NCBI GenBank assembly: GCA_030407315.1
Contig: JALQPE010000951.1
Location: 1 to 30,218 of the forward strand
Direction: 5' to 3'
Origin: Asparagopsis taxiformis
Taxonomy: Eukaryota; Rhodophyta; Florideophyceae; Bonnemaisoniales; Bonnemaisoniaceae
Length of the DNA: 30,218 bases
The notes beneath the pieces were generated by a model that worked only from the letters and a program-made list of their open reading frames with translations, had not been told where the DNA came from and searched no databases. The translations under genes were made by a program, and so were the position numbers. Shown in pieces: positions 8,789 through 19,446 of the stretch (its first letter is position 1; each line of letters starts with the position of its first letter).

Positions 8789-9840
8789 TAATGTACGACA
8801 GAGCGATAGCTTGATGTCGCTTGAAGAGAGTATTTTCCGAGAATGGGAGGTACTGGCTCTAAGCTTGTTTCAAAAGTTGTTTGGTACCATGCAAAAACGC
8901 ATGATAGAAGTGCTGAAGGGAAGGGGATAGACGACAAATTGTTGACATAACTCCATCTGGAGTTTGGAATGTATTCAATGCTCCTGATTTATAGAAATGT
9001 CTCACTGACAATAAATTAACTTCCCGCTGTACTCACCTGAACAGCTCTATTTAGATGAATAGAACGTGCGTCGTAATTAATTTAGACTACTCGTTCATTG
9101 GACGCAGTCGGAATGCGCGTTTCTGTTCATGTTGAGTGAGCAATCCCAAAATGTGGGGGTGATTTATAGAAGTGTCTCGCACTGTACTACTGGAGAAATT
9201 TGGCAATAGCCACATGACTAGTTTTTGACTAGTTCGGCGCAGTGGTGGTGCACACGCAGCGCACTCTCTAGGATATCTTTCTTCTGGGAAGGGATGGTGA
9301 GCATGACTGAACATGTTGCCGGATTACAGTAAGTAGGTTTTAGTTCACAGAGATAAAGTTCAACTAAGTGAAAGCTTTTCCCAAAACTTGTCAGAATAGT
9401 TCCCTTCTTTTCCAAGGCGTGACATATTAGTGCATTAGACACCTGTCTCGCTATCCGCACAGACATAAGCACGCAGCCGAGGCGGGAGTGTCCTCTACTG
9501 ACTGCATCTATCCAAACCAAAGACAGCTGTGTTTTCTTCATGGGCGTGATCATTCCGGCCTCATTGTGACAGTGACGGTGACAAAACTGGGGAACTTTCG
9601 TTTTACATTCGCCTTTCGATGATAGCTGCAGACATTTCATTTCAAGGTATCTGTAAGCTAAAATGTTTTGCTTTCCCTTGAACGCAGTTGTGCAGGAGAG
9701 TGCGCCGAGCCAGCACCGCCGCTGCGCAAAATTAGTCACAAAGTAGTCATATGGCTACTGTAATGCCAAATTCCTCCACTGTAAACTAACCTGATTTGAA
9801 TGACTCCGGATCCAATATATTGTTAACAGCGTATATCGCG
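8789..9840. other. Intergenic stretch without a supportable gene
   Basis: It separates the Copia element from the membrane-protein gene. A 19-bp sequence, TGATTTATAGAARTGTCTC, occurs at 8985 and 9160 and may mark a decayed repeat. A minus-strand open frame at 9218-9739 lacks any recognisable domain. It begins at a GTG, with an internal ATG that would leave about 141 residues. I treat it as chance unless transcripts say otherwise. Confidence 0.45.
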
Positions 9841-9848
9841 TTATAATA
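9841..9848 (+). promoter_or_regulatory. TATA-like box of the membrane-protein gene
   Basis: TTATAATA lies about 110 bases before the ATG at 9958. A start about 30 bases downstream would exclude the overlapping out-of-frame ATG at 9849 from the transcript. Confidence 0.4.
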
Positions 9849-9957
9849 ATGGCAAGCGCCGTGAACTCTGCGATTTCCTGCTTTCAACAGGGCCCAGACG
9901 TACAAAAGCCACCACGCAAGCTCCAATCGCCGTATATTTTCCACGCGCAAAATCCAC

Positions 9958-11679
9958 ATGGCCTATCTCGCGAAAAATAACAAGACAATTCTCGACACCA
10001 TTCCACAGCCGCCTCCCTACTTTTTCAATCTCACCCGCAAGGGCGGCATCAACGTCGTCGGCGACGCCTTCTACTCTCCGAAGCGTGGCAGTCTGTTGCA
10101 GCCGTTCCAACAAAGCCGACGCATTTCGACAATCACAGCACGCCATATCGATTTCCTCATCGGCTTTCTCCTCGTCCTCTTCATCCCCATCATTTCCGAA
10201 ATCGTCCAGACCATCCTGCTCCGCTCCCACTCCAACGCCCTCAATTCCTCCGCTTTCTACACCGCCTACCTCGTCGATGAGTTTTCCCACATGCGCAACC
10301 TATGGATGCATATCGCCGCACCGGCTTCCAACGCTTCCCGCTCCATTTTCGCTCGCATCTTCCGCTCGAAAACCACAAAGATCTCGCTTCTGGCCCTCTT
10401 CATCGCTACTTTTGTGTTTTTCGCTGATGTCGCTGTCCTCCAACTTCCCCAGCAAGGACGCACGTATAGCACCGCCTCAAATTTCAATCTACGCGCATTT
10501 CAGCCAATTGGTACCTTCAGATGGCGAGCAAGAAATGTTAGACGCCGATCCCAATTCGCACCATGTATCTCACCCTTCGTTGCCAGAGCTTTTGAGACAC
10601 GACATTTCCAGTACTCTTCCTGTATCTTCACAGAAAGTCAAGTAGATCTAGATAGGAAGAAAGACGTCTCCGGTGACATCTCAATCGCGTCATGGTATCA
10701 CAAGGGCGGTAACGATCACATCGTCTCTTTCGCAAACGCTACCATCCGCATCTCCGTTCGTGCCCAGCTCATCTTCTCACATACCTTCTGGAGAATCCTC
10801 TTCTATACCAATTCCAACGTCCTCCAGGACACACAGTTCATACACAACAAAACCATATACGCCGCAATGCAATATGGATGTAACAAGAGGTTCTCACGGC
10901 TTGAATGCCTCCCAATGGTCCGCAACCTATCCGTCGTCAGTATCCTCCAACAAAATAGGACAATCACCCTCTGGCAACGCAACGGCACAAACATCACTGA
11001 GAATGTTCGCGGTCTCGTAACTACCTTCAACGTCAGAATAAATCAACCATTCTATGCTCTGAGCAACAGTACACACTACCTGATGGCCAGCTCGGCAATC
11101 ATGGATATAAATGGCGACGGATGGTATCAGCATGCATCGACCGGGCGTGAAGTGCACGGCATTTCTCGCTTGATTTCCGAGGATGGGCGCACAGCTGGTT
11201 TGCCGATTATATTCTTCTGTGTTGTCATTGGTGTGGTCGTCCTTGCGGCTCTGAGACTGCTTTTGAATCCTGTGTCGCTAGCGAGGCTGGCGCTGATTCA
11301 TATGGAGCGTCGAGAACGGAGAATGAAGCGGATGAGTGAGAAATCAAAAGAGAGTGGCATGGATACGGAACAGCCAATTGATGAGATGGGGGATTCAATG
11401 GGGAGGAAGGTGGCGGGCTTTTGTGCTGGCGATCATGCAAGTAGTCGCAGTTCTTGTCCAATCTGCAGTGAGGAAGCCCATTCGCTAGATCGGAGCACTT
11501 CTGCTCTGTTGAAGGAGATGGAGAAAGTTGCGGCATCGAGGAAGAAAAGAAACGGAGGAAACAGTCAGGTGCGCTCTGAGGACCGATGGAATGCGAACGG
11601 CACTTTCGTCAACGACAGCAGAGGGGCGTTTTCTGACGCGCACTATGACGATGTCGAGTACCACACAGGGTACAAATAG
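9958..11679 (+). CDS. Three-helix membrane protein of unknown function (573 aa)
   Basis: Single intact frame from the first in-frame ATG, with C-rich third positions typical of an expressed gene. Hydrophobic helices lie at about 64-88 (FLIGFLLVLFIPIISEIV), 142-163 (ISLLALFIATFVFFADVAVL) and 413-436 (LPIIFFCVVIGVVVLAALRLLL). A region of about 250 residues between helices 2 and 3 carries several N-glycosylation sequons (N260, N297, N323, N333, N342, N345, N370) and four cysteines (203, 222, 308, 317), so I infer it is extracellular or lumenal. The tail from 437 is charged, begins with a basic stretch (MERRERRMKRMSEKSKES) and holds a CPIC pair (500-503); it is probably cytosolic. I recognise no family. 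It could be a receptor-like, wall-associated or lineage-specific surface protein. No introns are evident. Confidence 0.8.
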   Translation: MAYLAKNNKTILDTIPQPPPYFFNLTRKGGINVVGDAFYSPKRGSLLQPFQQSRRISTITARHIDFLIGFLLVLFIPIISEIVQTILLRSHSNALNSSAFYTAYLVDEFSHMRNLWMHIAAPASNASRSIFARIFRSKTTKISLLALFIATFVFFADVAVLQLPQQGRTYSTASNFNLRAFQPIGTFRWRARNVRRRSQFAPCISPFVARAFETRHFQYSSCIFTESQVDLDRKKDVSGDISIASWYHKGGNDHIVSFANATIRISVRAQLIFSHTFWRILFYTNSNVLQDTQFIHNKTIYAAMQYGCNKRFSRLECLPMVRNLSVVSILQQNRTITLWQRNGTNITENVRGLVTTFNVRINQPFYALSNSTHYLMASSAIMDINGDGWYQHASTGREVHGISRLISEDGRTAGLPIIFFCVVIGVVVLAALRLLLNPVSLARLALIHMERRERRMKRMSEKSKESGMDTEQPIDEMGDSMGRKVAGFCAGDHASSRSSCPICSEEAHSLDRSTSALLKEMEKVAASRKKRNGGNSQVRSEDRWNANGTFVNDSRGAFSDAHYDDVEYHTGYK

Positions 11680-13053
11680 CCTATTCGGATATGGAATGGG
11701 GCCAGAATTTCGAATTGAAATTTAGAAACAGAATCAACTATTTTCCCATGTGTGGAAGGGAAAGTGTGCACCGTCGAGACGCTTTTCATTACGAAAACGA
11801 CCAATGATTGCATAACAATTGGCTATCAACATTTTTGGTCCCTGTCAAGAGTTAATCTAGATTAGCCAATTCCGCTTGGACTGGAGTTGCCTTTTTTTCT
11901 TGTTCCTCCCTCCCGATATCCGCCTGTTGACCTCCACTCAAACTATCCAATTTCATACCTTACCCTTCCTCTTAAAAGCCTCTCTCACAACAAGATCTGC
12001 TTCTATTCGACTCCATTTCTCCCCACGGGATGGAATTTCGTTGAGTAGGTCTCGATTGTACGACTTTTTCTTGAAAACGATTTGCTGGAAATTTGTTCAA
12101 GCGCGGAAGCCCTTCAGCAAACCTGTAGAAATGAACCCATCATCCCATGATTTACGGTTATACCTTACTATTATCAGTTTGCAAGTCTAAATATGTCTGT
12201 TTCCCAGCATTATGGACACTTTTGACAGTTGGAGAATAAGGAAGGCCGAGCCTGATTGGATATTTCCATGTCATCGATCTGAGTGGCATCATGCGCATTA
12301 CCCTTACTCTCATGCGATCGGAAGAAGACGTCTCACCCTTCAGAACATTTTTGCGAGGCGGAGTCTAATTTTCTCAATCATCAGTTTCCATCACATTGAC
12401 CACAAAGTATGATTTGCTTCGTTGCACGTGATGTGAATTAATCTTGACCTTTTTACTTACACAACTCTGATTTATAATTATGTTAGTCTCATAGAGAGAA
12501 CTGTGTGCGCGTGTGACGGACCCCGTCCATGTCGTAGTTTCATTGTGGTGAACACGTTGGAAAATTTCATGTCATGGTTGTAGTTGAACTTGAGAGGATG
12601 CTCTGTCTCTTTCTCTACTCTGAAGATGTTTGAAGAGTTTTTCTTTCGTGTCGAACGCAAGTGAATTAAATCGCTTTTCTAATGGGTTTCGAATAATTGC
12701 AACTCCATCCCGAACAATTGAAACAGTATTTGTTGCACAGGAGCTTGCCTCCCATTCTCAGACCTTTCCTAGAGCTGATGAATCAAATGGTTGCTACCGG
12801 AAGCTCTTATCTAGTGAGGAATCACACATCGTTTGCGAAACTTGAAGGAATAGAAGAGAATGTTTTATTCTGCTTTAGGCTGAAACCGAAACAAAGCACC
12901 CCTTCCCCAAATGTCCAGCATAGCAAAGCCAGAGCAATTAATGTGTTCTAGAGAAGAGGAATGACTCACAGCTAGTTTCTGGTTCGGAATCACGAAATAT
13001 CTGCAATCTAATCTCTGCAACATCTCATGGGATACTCATCAACATTCCTTCGC
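11680..13053. other. Intergenic region between two convergent genes
   Basis: It lies downstream of both the membrane-protein gene (+) and the cysteine-rich gene (-), so it should hold both 3' ends. There is no canonical AATAAA close to either stop. Open frames here are short, mostly start at non-ATG codons, and show no domain. Confidence 0.5.
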
Positions 13054-13569
13054 CTAATGGTAGAGAGGATTATCTGCACAATAGAATCCATAATCACACG
13101 GCTGAACAACACAGTAGGGATGGTGGCCTTCACATTCGTGGATTGCCTTGGCCCTGCCTTCCCGACCACCTCGGCACTGGTTCTTGCAGCGGCTAATCTT
13201 CTTTGGCGCGCACTTGGAATATCCACGGCCGCAACTGACCACTTCACAGCGGTCGCGAAGATATCTGCACTGCTTTCTGGCCTCGGCAGTGTAGACACAA
13301 TCGTCCGGGCACTTTGTCGGTTTCGGAGATGGCGTGGGAGTCCTTGTCGGAGTCGGACTGGGACGGTAGGTGCACTTGAACTTGTGCTTGCCGCAGCGAA
13401 CTACTTCACAGTACGGGTACAATCCGCGGCAATCCTTCTCGGCTTGAGATTTGTAGGTGCAGTAGTCTGGGCAAGTGGGAACAAAGCTGCGTTCAGAGCT
13501 GTCCACAGTTTCAGTCGCGGAAACGTACGCGGACAGGCAGAGAACGGCGAAAAGAATGCTGACCTTCAT
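13054..13569 (-). CDS. Secreted cysteine-rich protein with three six-cysteine modules (171 aa)
   Basis: The ATG at 13569 opens a signal peptide (residues 1 to about 18: MKVSILFAVLCLSAYVSA). The mature part has 18 cysteines in three modules. Modules 1 (33-66) and 2 (87-120) share the exact spacing C-x3-C-x9-C-x6-C-x4-C-x6-C. Module 3 (128-164) is C-x3-C-x13-C-x6-C-x4-C-x5-C. A Pro/Thr/Ser linker (67-86, SPTPTRTPTPSPKPTK inside it) between modules 1 and 2 is a likely O-glycosylated hinge. All cysteines are paired in number, suggesting three disulfides per module, and the modules are basic. I do not recognise the fold: the spacing is not Kazal or a standard defensin. Wall or matrix binding, defence, or protease inhibition are possibilities only. 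Confidence 0.85.
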   Translation of the reverse strand: MKVSILFAVLCLSAYVSATETVDSSERSFVPTCPDYCTYKSQAEKDCRGLYPYCEVVRCGKHKFKCTYRPSPTPTRTPTPSPKPTKCPDDCVYTAEARKQCRYLRDRCEVVSCGRGYSKCAPKKISRCKNQCRGGREGRAKAIHECEGHHPYCVVQPCDYGFYCADNPLYH

Positions 13570-13667
13570 CGTTGTAGTCTGGTTTGGGGTGCGATGAGCG
13601 TAAAGTGGGATGTCAGATGCTTTGACTTTGGCGAACTAAGGTTGAGTGTGTTGAAGCATTTCTCACG

Positions 13668-13675
13668 TTTAAATA
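13668..13675 (-). promoter_or_regulatory. TATA-like box of the cysteine-rich secreted protein gene
   Basis: The minus strand reads TATTTAAA about 100 bases upstream of the ATG, a usual distance for a short 5' untranslated leader. No other core element is clear. Confidence 0.45.
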
Positions 13676-15960
13676 GAGAGCCAGCCCATAACGGTTTGTT
13701 TTGGAAGTTTCCTAAGTTGGGGCATATCCAGTTTGTGAGTCCTCGTATGAGTGTCATTTTGCATGCCTGTTTGGCCAAGCATCGATCCATGGGGGCTTTT
13801 TAGAAGGGGCTCCCGTGAATGGATAAACGATCAACGGCGAAAAGATGTCTACAATATGGTCAATCAGGAAGGAAAAATGTGCATCCTTTGACTAAAATTT
13901 AGTTGGGTGTTGGCTCTCAATTGAAGTGGAAAATGAACTAGAACGGAATATGTCTGCGTTGACGTCTCTTCGACGATGTATTTTATCTCATATTTCATGG
14001 GGAGGCATGGTGACCTGGGTAATACTGCCTCGCTAAATGATTTTCAGGTGCTCAGTGGTACAGTCCGCGGATGACAAGGTAGTACCGATGTAAGGACAAG
14101 TGATTTGCCGAAATTTGAGCGTCTAGTCAAGATGCCAGCAGCAGAAGCTCTGCAAAGATCTGGCACGAAAAAAAAACGCAGTTCCTCAAATGAACTCGAG
14201 TCGAGATCACTGGTAGTGAATGCTTGTAGCCCATTCGCCGATAGATTTTACGTGTCTTGACAAATGATCTGAAGTGATTCACCTGGTATGAAGTGAAGCA
14301 GCCTATTGAGTGCTACATAGAAAGTGACACTGTTGCACCGTGTAACTGGTAGGGATTGGAAACGTTGTGAATCATGTGTATTGTAGATGGTGCATGGTAG
14401 GAATAAATTTATTACAGCGCGAGATTGCTTCTTACGCGAAGCAATTATTTTTTGGAATCACGAAGCACTGCATAGATGGAAAATATGTGACATGATGAAC
14501 GATGCGAATGGGCAGCTGAAGCGAATAAGATGGTGATCAATTTGAGCATGCGTGGTGATGACGACGGGCAGCAGTGGGTGCTTCATACATGTGTTGAAAA
14601 GTGGGATGCTTTGTTGTAAAGAACGCGAAGCGATTGTGGGTTGGAATGGCGGCAAGTGCTGTTGGGCATGGGTGGTCGAAGGGAGCAAATGTCAAGATAG
14701 ATTGTTTGAGAGGTGAAATAGACGATACGTGTTGTAAATATATGAAGGAATTGAATTGCACCAATGGCTGTGGACGGATTGCAGTTGAATTGTAGACGAG
14801 ACGCATCGGATGGGCTTATACGCGGCTTTGAAAAGATGTTGTGAAGAAAATCAAGGTGCTCTCACGTGGCGAAATGCTGTAAGCTGGCCGGCCTTACTTT
14901 TCTCCCAACTTGAGCTCCATGAAGGGTATTGTGCACGTTGTTATTGCCCTGTAATCACAATCTATCAACTCGTGCGGCTATCACGTCAGAGGATTTAACA
15001 TCACGTTTTCCCGTGTTTAATTTGAAAAATTGGATGCATGTTAAACAAATGGGTTGAATAATTGAAGGACATCGTGAACGGGAGAATGGGATTTCTAAAC
15101 AGCGAGAAAGGCAACGTGTAATGATCTGCCATGCTCTTGCGTGCGGATAGTTTTCTGAAAAGGTGTCTCAGGAAAATAAGTGCTGTTGGCAAGTGGAGCG
15201 TCGCACTATTTGAGAGGACTACTAAAATAAGTCGATGATCATGTGCCTTATTAGTATGATGATGAGATGAGGGCAGAAGAGGTTTGTGACAAGCGAAATG
15301 AATGGCAGCGAGTTGAACTTGATTTGGGTGACATCCGAACAGGAATGTATATAAGGATAACAACAGCAAAGATTATGTAGATACAAACCACGATACCTTT
15401 GGGGTTTCTTAGTGAGAGATTGGCGATACAGTACATGTATATTGGAGATGTAGCACCACAGAGTACAGTACCCTCTGAGGGTACATATATGTAGAGCGTT
15501 AAACACGGACGGATGATAAATGGCGCTTTTGTCGGGGAATAATGTTCGGAGAGGAGGCATCGTTAGCTACAGGTGTCGAAGCGGAGTGAAAAATGGCAAT
15601 TCAATAATTTCAGGAAAATAATTGAAATATATCGAGATCGAGTTGTGCAACGTGTCCACGACATGGGTATAAAAATACACCGGCCCGTCGAAACAGGGTT
15701 GAACGAATGCACATATGGCAACTTTGCAGACGAGCACTTGCAGTCACACCGCTGCCTGCGCCGGCCGTTTGCGATAATTTCCAACAAAGCAAACCGAGAC
15801 GAGCCAACAAGCGGGACTATGGGCGTCGCTTCAACACAGTCATCGCGCCTGAATCATCCGCGATAGCCATTGTAAGGACACGCCACACTGACCAACCACA
15901 GCGCATGCGGCATCGTCGATGACGGTGACGAAGAGTCCGTTATTTTCAGCTGATCCAACA
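13676..15960. other. Long intergenic stretch, AT-rich, no supportable gene
   Basis: Frames are short, mostly begin at GTG or TTG, and lack motifs. I see no RNA gene or transposon terminus. Sequence character is uneven, with AT-rich blocks (14400-14460, 15000-15080) between balanced DNA. Confidence 0.45.
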
Positions 15961-18194
15961 GTATCGCAACTCGTTGATTCGTGCCTTTGTATTATTCACA
16001 GCCACTCATTTTCCATCATCTGGCCGTTCAACACCAACCAGTTTCCACTTTCTCATTCGTCGATCGCATCGCCATGACCGACCGATCCGCACCGCTTTCA
16101 AACCTGACACGCCCGGCGAGAAGACCGTTTGATCACCGCCCGCGTGGACCCTCCCACTTCGTCACATGATATACACTCACCAATCTACATAACCTTTGTT
16201 ACAATCAACCTACACGCCCCGTCATGTCCTTTCTGAAGGGCACTCTTTGACACCTGACTCGATCTCTACGCGTACATTTCTTGTATCCTAATCCCCTCGT
16301 CGCTTGGCGTTTTTGATACATGCCTTGTATCCACAATAATTGGCGTTTGCATGACGATCTTAATTCACCCCGCCCGCTCATCTCCACCCGTCTTCGTGCG
16401 TTTTTGTGCTGTGTCCGCGCGTCCAGCGCATGCTCGCCGCCCACATCCGCGCTGGACTCAACGCACGCCGTGTGAGCCGCCTCGGCGTGTAAATATCTAT
16501 CATGCTCTGGTTCGTGAACACCTCATGAGACTTTTGCGTTGCCGTCAATGCGCCCATGCCGCAGTCATAGCGCGCATCGTCCACTTGGACCATAACATGC
16601 AGGTGCAACCGCATGCAAATAATATAATTAGATCCGGTTGCAGTAGGCGAGTAGAGGCCGCTCGGCGCAAGCATTCTTGCCGTCGTCGCCGCCTTGCAGC
16701 GTTATAGACAATCAAAGATGCCGCCAATTCTGCGTGATCCGCATTTGCGAGGCAGACAGTATGCAGAGTTCTTCCCAAACAGTCTGCGATCGTTTTAGCT
16801 GATTTCTATCCTGCACAAATTTGACTGCGTTTTACTGTCTTCGGACTTGAGAGCTGACATTGTACATAGTAGCGCGATGTAACTAGTCCTCTGGAGTGCC
16901 TGTGCTTGCAAGATATGGCTTAAAGTCGAAGAAAATAGAATACAGACTAGTGCAACACGTTGGGTGCTATGGATGCAGTAAAAGATTCTCGGCAGAAAAG
17001 ATTATTCCAATGGTCGGTTTAAAAATATAATGCCGTTGCAAATTACGAGTGAAATAATCTCAAGACGCTGACCCAAATTAGATTCGGATGCAATCAACCT
17101 CCAGATGCAGCTTGGCACAAATCCTACAGTCGCACTCGCTCCAATATTTTTCACCACCACGTTGTGTCAACTACAGACGACAATTCAATTGTGTTGACAG
17201 TGTTCTGTAACGACTCCCAAACTAGAGATTAATCACCGCTTCTGCCGCTGCGCAACAGTCATAATATTTAGATGGTGAACCGTACATCGATCGGTCTGAG
17301 TCACACGAGGCAAACTCATGAAAACCCCTTGCATGAGGTGACGGCCACCTCGTGCCACACACACACACATGATAATGATTTACACGCGCATGACGCCTCG
17401 CACGCGGTGTGCGTTGCAATCCAGCCCGGATCGAAACGCTCGAGTGTGCGTATCTCGCACGTGTGCCTAGATATATGTACGCATGTATCGAAGAAGGGGT
17501 TGAATTGAGAGTGGTGAGACGCGCGCGACTCGCGCATGATTGTGCGCAAAGCGGTAAACGACAAATTAGCTCATCCATCAGCAGCCGGTGCAATAAGTGA
17601 TGAATGGTCCACACCATACGATAGCAAACTGGAGTCCCGAGGGGCGAGCGCGCAGCGCAGCGGGGCATCTACGTAGCAGTTGTAATGTATGGGTCAGGTG
17701 TCAAAGGGTGCCCTTCAGCACATTGTGGCTGCGCGGCAAAAGTGATGTGCAAATGTCAGCGGCGTGCGACGGATAGATGATGGTTACATCGGGCAGTTGG
17801 CGGGCGGGATCCACGCGGGCACCAATTGGCGCATCTTCTCGCCAGGCGTGTAAGTTTAAATCGAGGACATTAGTGTGGAATGAGGGATTACAGACTACGC
17901 CATAAGCTGTGAAATGAGTGGTTGGTGCGCGATGCAGAACCACGAATCATGTGCATGCGATGATAGCTAGGATCAGGATCCGCGATGATAGATGATCGAC
18001 AGATCGAGTGTTTCTGCGCCCTCCGCTCAGCTCTGCTTCGCAAGCAGTACGATGCGTATGTGCACGCAAGTGTCAGCGTGTGCAGCCGATTGGATGCGGC
18101 CACGTTGGGCAGGACGTGTCGACGGCCAGGTCCTTTGGGCGTGAAATTCAGGGGTAAAGCTTACACCGCCCCGTACAGCCGAGCAGTGCTGTGC
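15961..18194. other. Intergenic stretch, one possible very small ORF
   Basis: A C-rich segment around 16010-16165 resembles the leader style of the gene at 18741. It holds an ATG at 16074 opening a 31-codon frame (MTDRSAPLSNLTRPARRPF at its start). It could be a micropeptide, the first exon of a spliced gene, or chance. The rest shows a short CA repeat near 17356 and nothing coding. Confidence 0.35.
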
Positions 18195-18213
18195 TGGGCT
18201 GGGCTGGGCTGGG
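18195..18213 (+). repeat. Perfect G-quadruplex motif
   Basis: Four GGG runs are separated by CT on the plus strand, followed by two more G runs (18221-18223, 18225-18228) in the same GC-rich block. This meets the usual G3 loop-2 pattern for a stable quadruplex. It lies about 530 bases upstream of the 144-aa gene. Confidence 0.7.
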
Positions 18214-18652
18214 CTGTGCTGGGCGGGGCGGATGGCGTGCAGCCGCAAGATGCGACAATCGAGGACGTGAAGTGGCGGCGTTTCGCGTTGCAACTGCACC
18301 AGTGGAAGTGTTGCAATTGCCCCTCACGCGACTTGGCGGAAACAAATGTCCTGTGAGCAAAAGCCGCCCCGCCCGCAGACGCACAGTACTGTCCCATGCG
18401 TTTCTGTAAGTTCATGTGCATCCAAAAAAAAAAAAACTCTACAACGCGCGGCACATGCCATATGTTCATTCTCTCATACGTCGTTGCTGTTGGCACGACG
18501 TGGAACTGAAATTCCACAATCTCCCACTCGCTTACGCCATCATTTCATGTACGTCATCGCCTGCCTCATCCAATTCGTTTTGACAACGCACCGTAGATAC
18601 ATACGTCGATACAACCCCCCTCTCCTCCTCCTCCGCGTGCCCTCTGCTCGAC
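18214..18652. other. Upstream region of the 144-aa gene
   Basis: No gene. It contains a 13-base A run (18424-18436) and a pyrimidine tract (about 18617-18634, CCCCCCTCTCCTCCTCCTCC) typical of the promoter or leader of an expressed gene. Confidence 0.45.
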
Positions 18653-18660
18653 CTATATCA
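18653..18660 (+). promoter_or_regulatory. TATA-like box of the 144-aa gene
   Basis: CTATATCA lies about 87 bases before the ATG at 18741, after a long pyrimidine tract. This spacing resembles those proposed for the other two genes in the window. Confidence 0.35.
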
Positions 18661-18740
18661 ACCAACCCTGCTCATTCCCTTTCTCGACTCTCGCCAATTC
18701 TTCAGCCATCAACCCGTTCTCTGTCTTGCCATCCGTCATC

Positions 18741-19175
18741 ATGCCCGCCACACACACTGCCTCGACCCGCCCGCAATCCGTCGTCACCAAGTCCAACACA
18801 AAGCCGCAGTCCAATGTGAAGAAACAATCAAAACGCCCCGCTAAGAGAGCACGTGCACCCAAGTCCGCTGCCAAACCTGTCTCAAAGCGCGTCAGACGGA
18901 AAGTACAAAACACAGTCGCCGATTCAACCCGCGATCGCCTCCCATCCGAACCGCCAGTTCGAGTCCTCCCCACCAATTCATCGCATGCAATGCCTGAATC
19001 GTTTTTCCTGTTCACATTGGAACATGATGATTGCAATGCCCTCTTCGATCCGTGTGATACTTCCTTCTGCACCGATGATGGTACCGACGACCAACTCGAT
19101 GATAGATTGCACCATTCTTTGTCCAATGACTTTGCCAATTGGATTGGCGACACTTCCTCGCTCTGTATAGTGTGA
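18741..19175 (+). CDS. Small basic/acidic two-part protein, probably nuclear (144 aa)
   Basis: The ATG at 18741 (ATCATCATGCCC context) is chosen; an in-frame TTG 15 bases earlier is not needed. Residues 17-56 are rich in Lys, Arg, Ala and Pro (KRPAKRARAPKSAAKPVSKR), like a histone H1 tail or bipartite nuclear localisation signal. Residues 85-134 are acidic with hydrophobic residues (FFLFTLEHDDCNALFD, TDDGTDDQLDD), like a transcription activation or protein-binding segment. There is no membrane helix and no recognised domain. C-rich codon use and the pyrimidine-rich leader support a real gene. A DNA-binding or chromatin accessory role is inferred from charge alone. The downstream tRNA gene is convergent with it. 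Confidence 0.62.
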   Translation: MPATHTASTRPQSVVTKSNTKPQSNVKKQSKRPAKRARAPKSAAKPVSKRVRRKVQNTVADSTRDRLPSEPPVRVLPTNSSHAMPESFFLFTLEHDDCNALFDPCDTSFCTDDGTDDQLDDRLHHSLSNDFANWIGDTSSLCIV

Positions 19176-19341
19176 CAGTCATTGTCTTTTTCTGTAAAAT
19201 GCATTGTATTTTTGTTCTATTCATGTCTTTGTCGCGTCCTCGATAGTTGTGCAACACCTGTCAAGCCCAAGACCTTTTGGAGAATTGACTGCAGAATGAA
19301 GATCAAAACCTCGACGCACTAAAGTGAGTTCCAGAAGTAAT

Positions 19342-19346
19342 AAAAA
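19342..19346 (-). terminator. RNA polymerase III terminator of the tRNA gene
   Basis: The minus strand reads TTTTT about 27 bases past the tRNA 3' end, the simple T-run that stops Pol III. Confidence 0.65.
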
Positions 19347-19372
19347 CACGGATGTTAAGCACTACGTATCGC

Positions 19373-19446
19373 AGTCCCCAGTGGGGCTTGAACCCACGGC
19401 CTCGAGATTAACAGTCCCGCGCTCTAACCAGCTGAGCTATGGAGAC
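19373..19446 (-). tRNA. tRNA-Asn(GTT)
   Basis: The minus strand folds into a full cloverleaf: acceptor GTCTCCA/TGGGGAC (one G-U pair), D arm GCTC..GAGC with AGCTGGTTA loop, anticodon stem CGGGA/TCTCG with loop CTGTTAA (anticodon GTT), and T arm GTGGG/CCCAC with TTCAAGC. No intron is present and CCA is not encoded, as in nuclear genes. Internal A and B boxes are intact. The discriminator base is T, whereas G is usual for tRNA-Asn, so either it is unusual in this lineage or the gene is slightly decayed. It reads Asn codons AAC and AAU. Confidence 0.92.

Noticed and set aside
9218..9739. 173-codon minus-strand frame
   Set aside because: It has a GTG start, no domain, no promoter and no compositional sign of coding; kept only as a note in the intergenic entry.
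10085..10645. 186-codon plus-strand frame rich in Ser and Pro
   Set aside because: It is an out-of-frame shadow of the 573-aa membrane protein, caused by its C-rich codons.
13027..13803. 258-codon plus-strand frame
   Set aside because: It is the antisense shadow of the cysteine-rich secreted gene, whose signal peptide and cysteine spacing make the minus strand the coding one.
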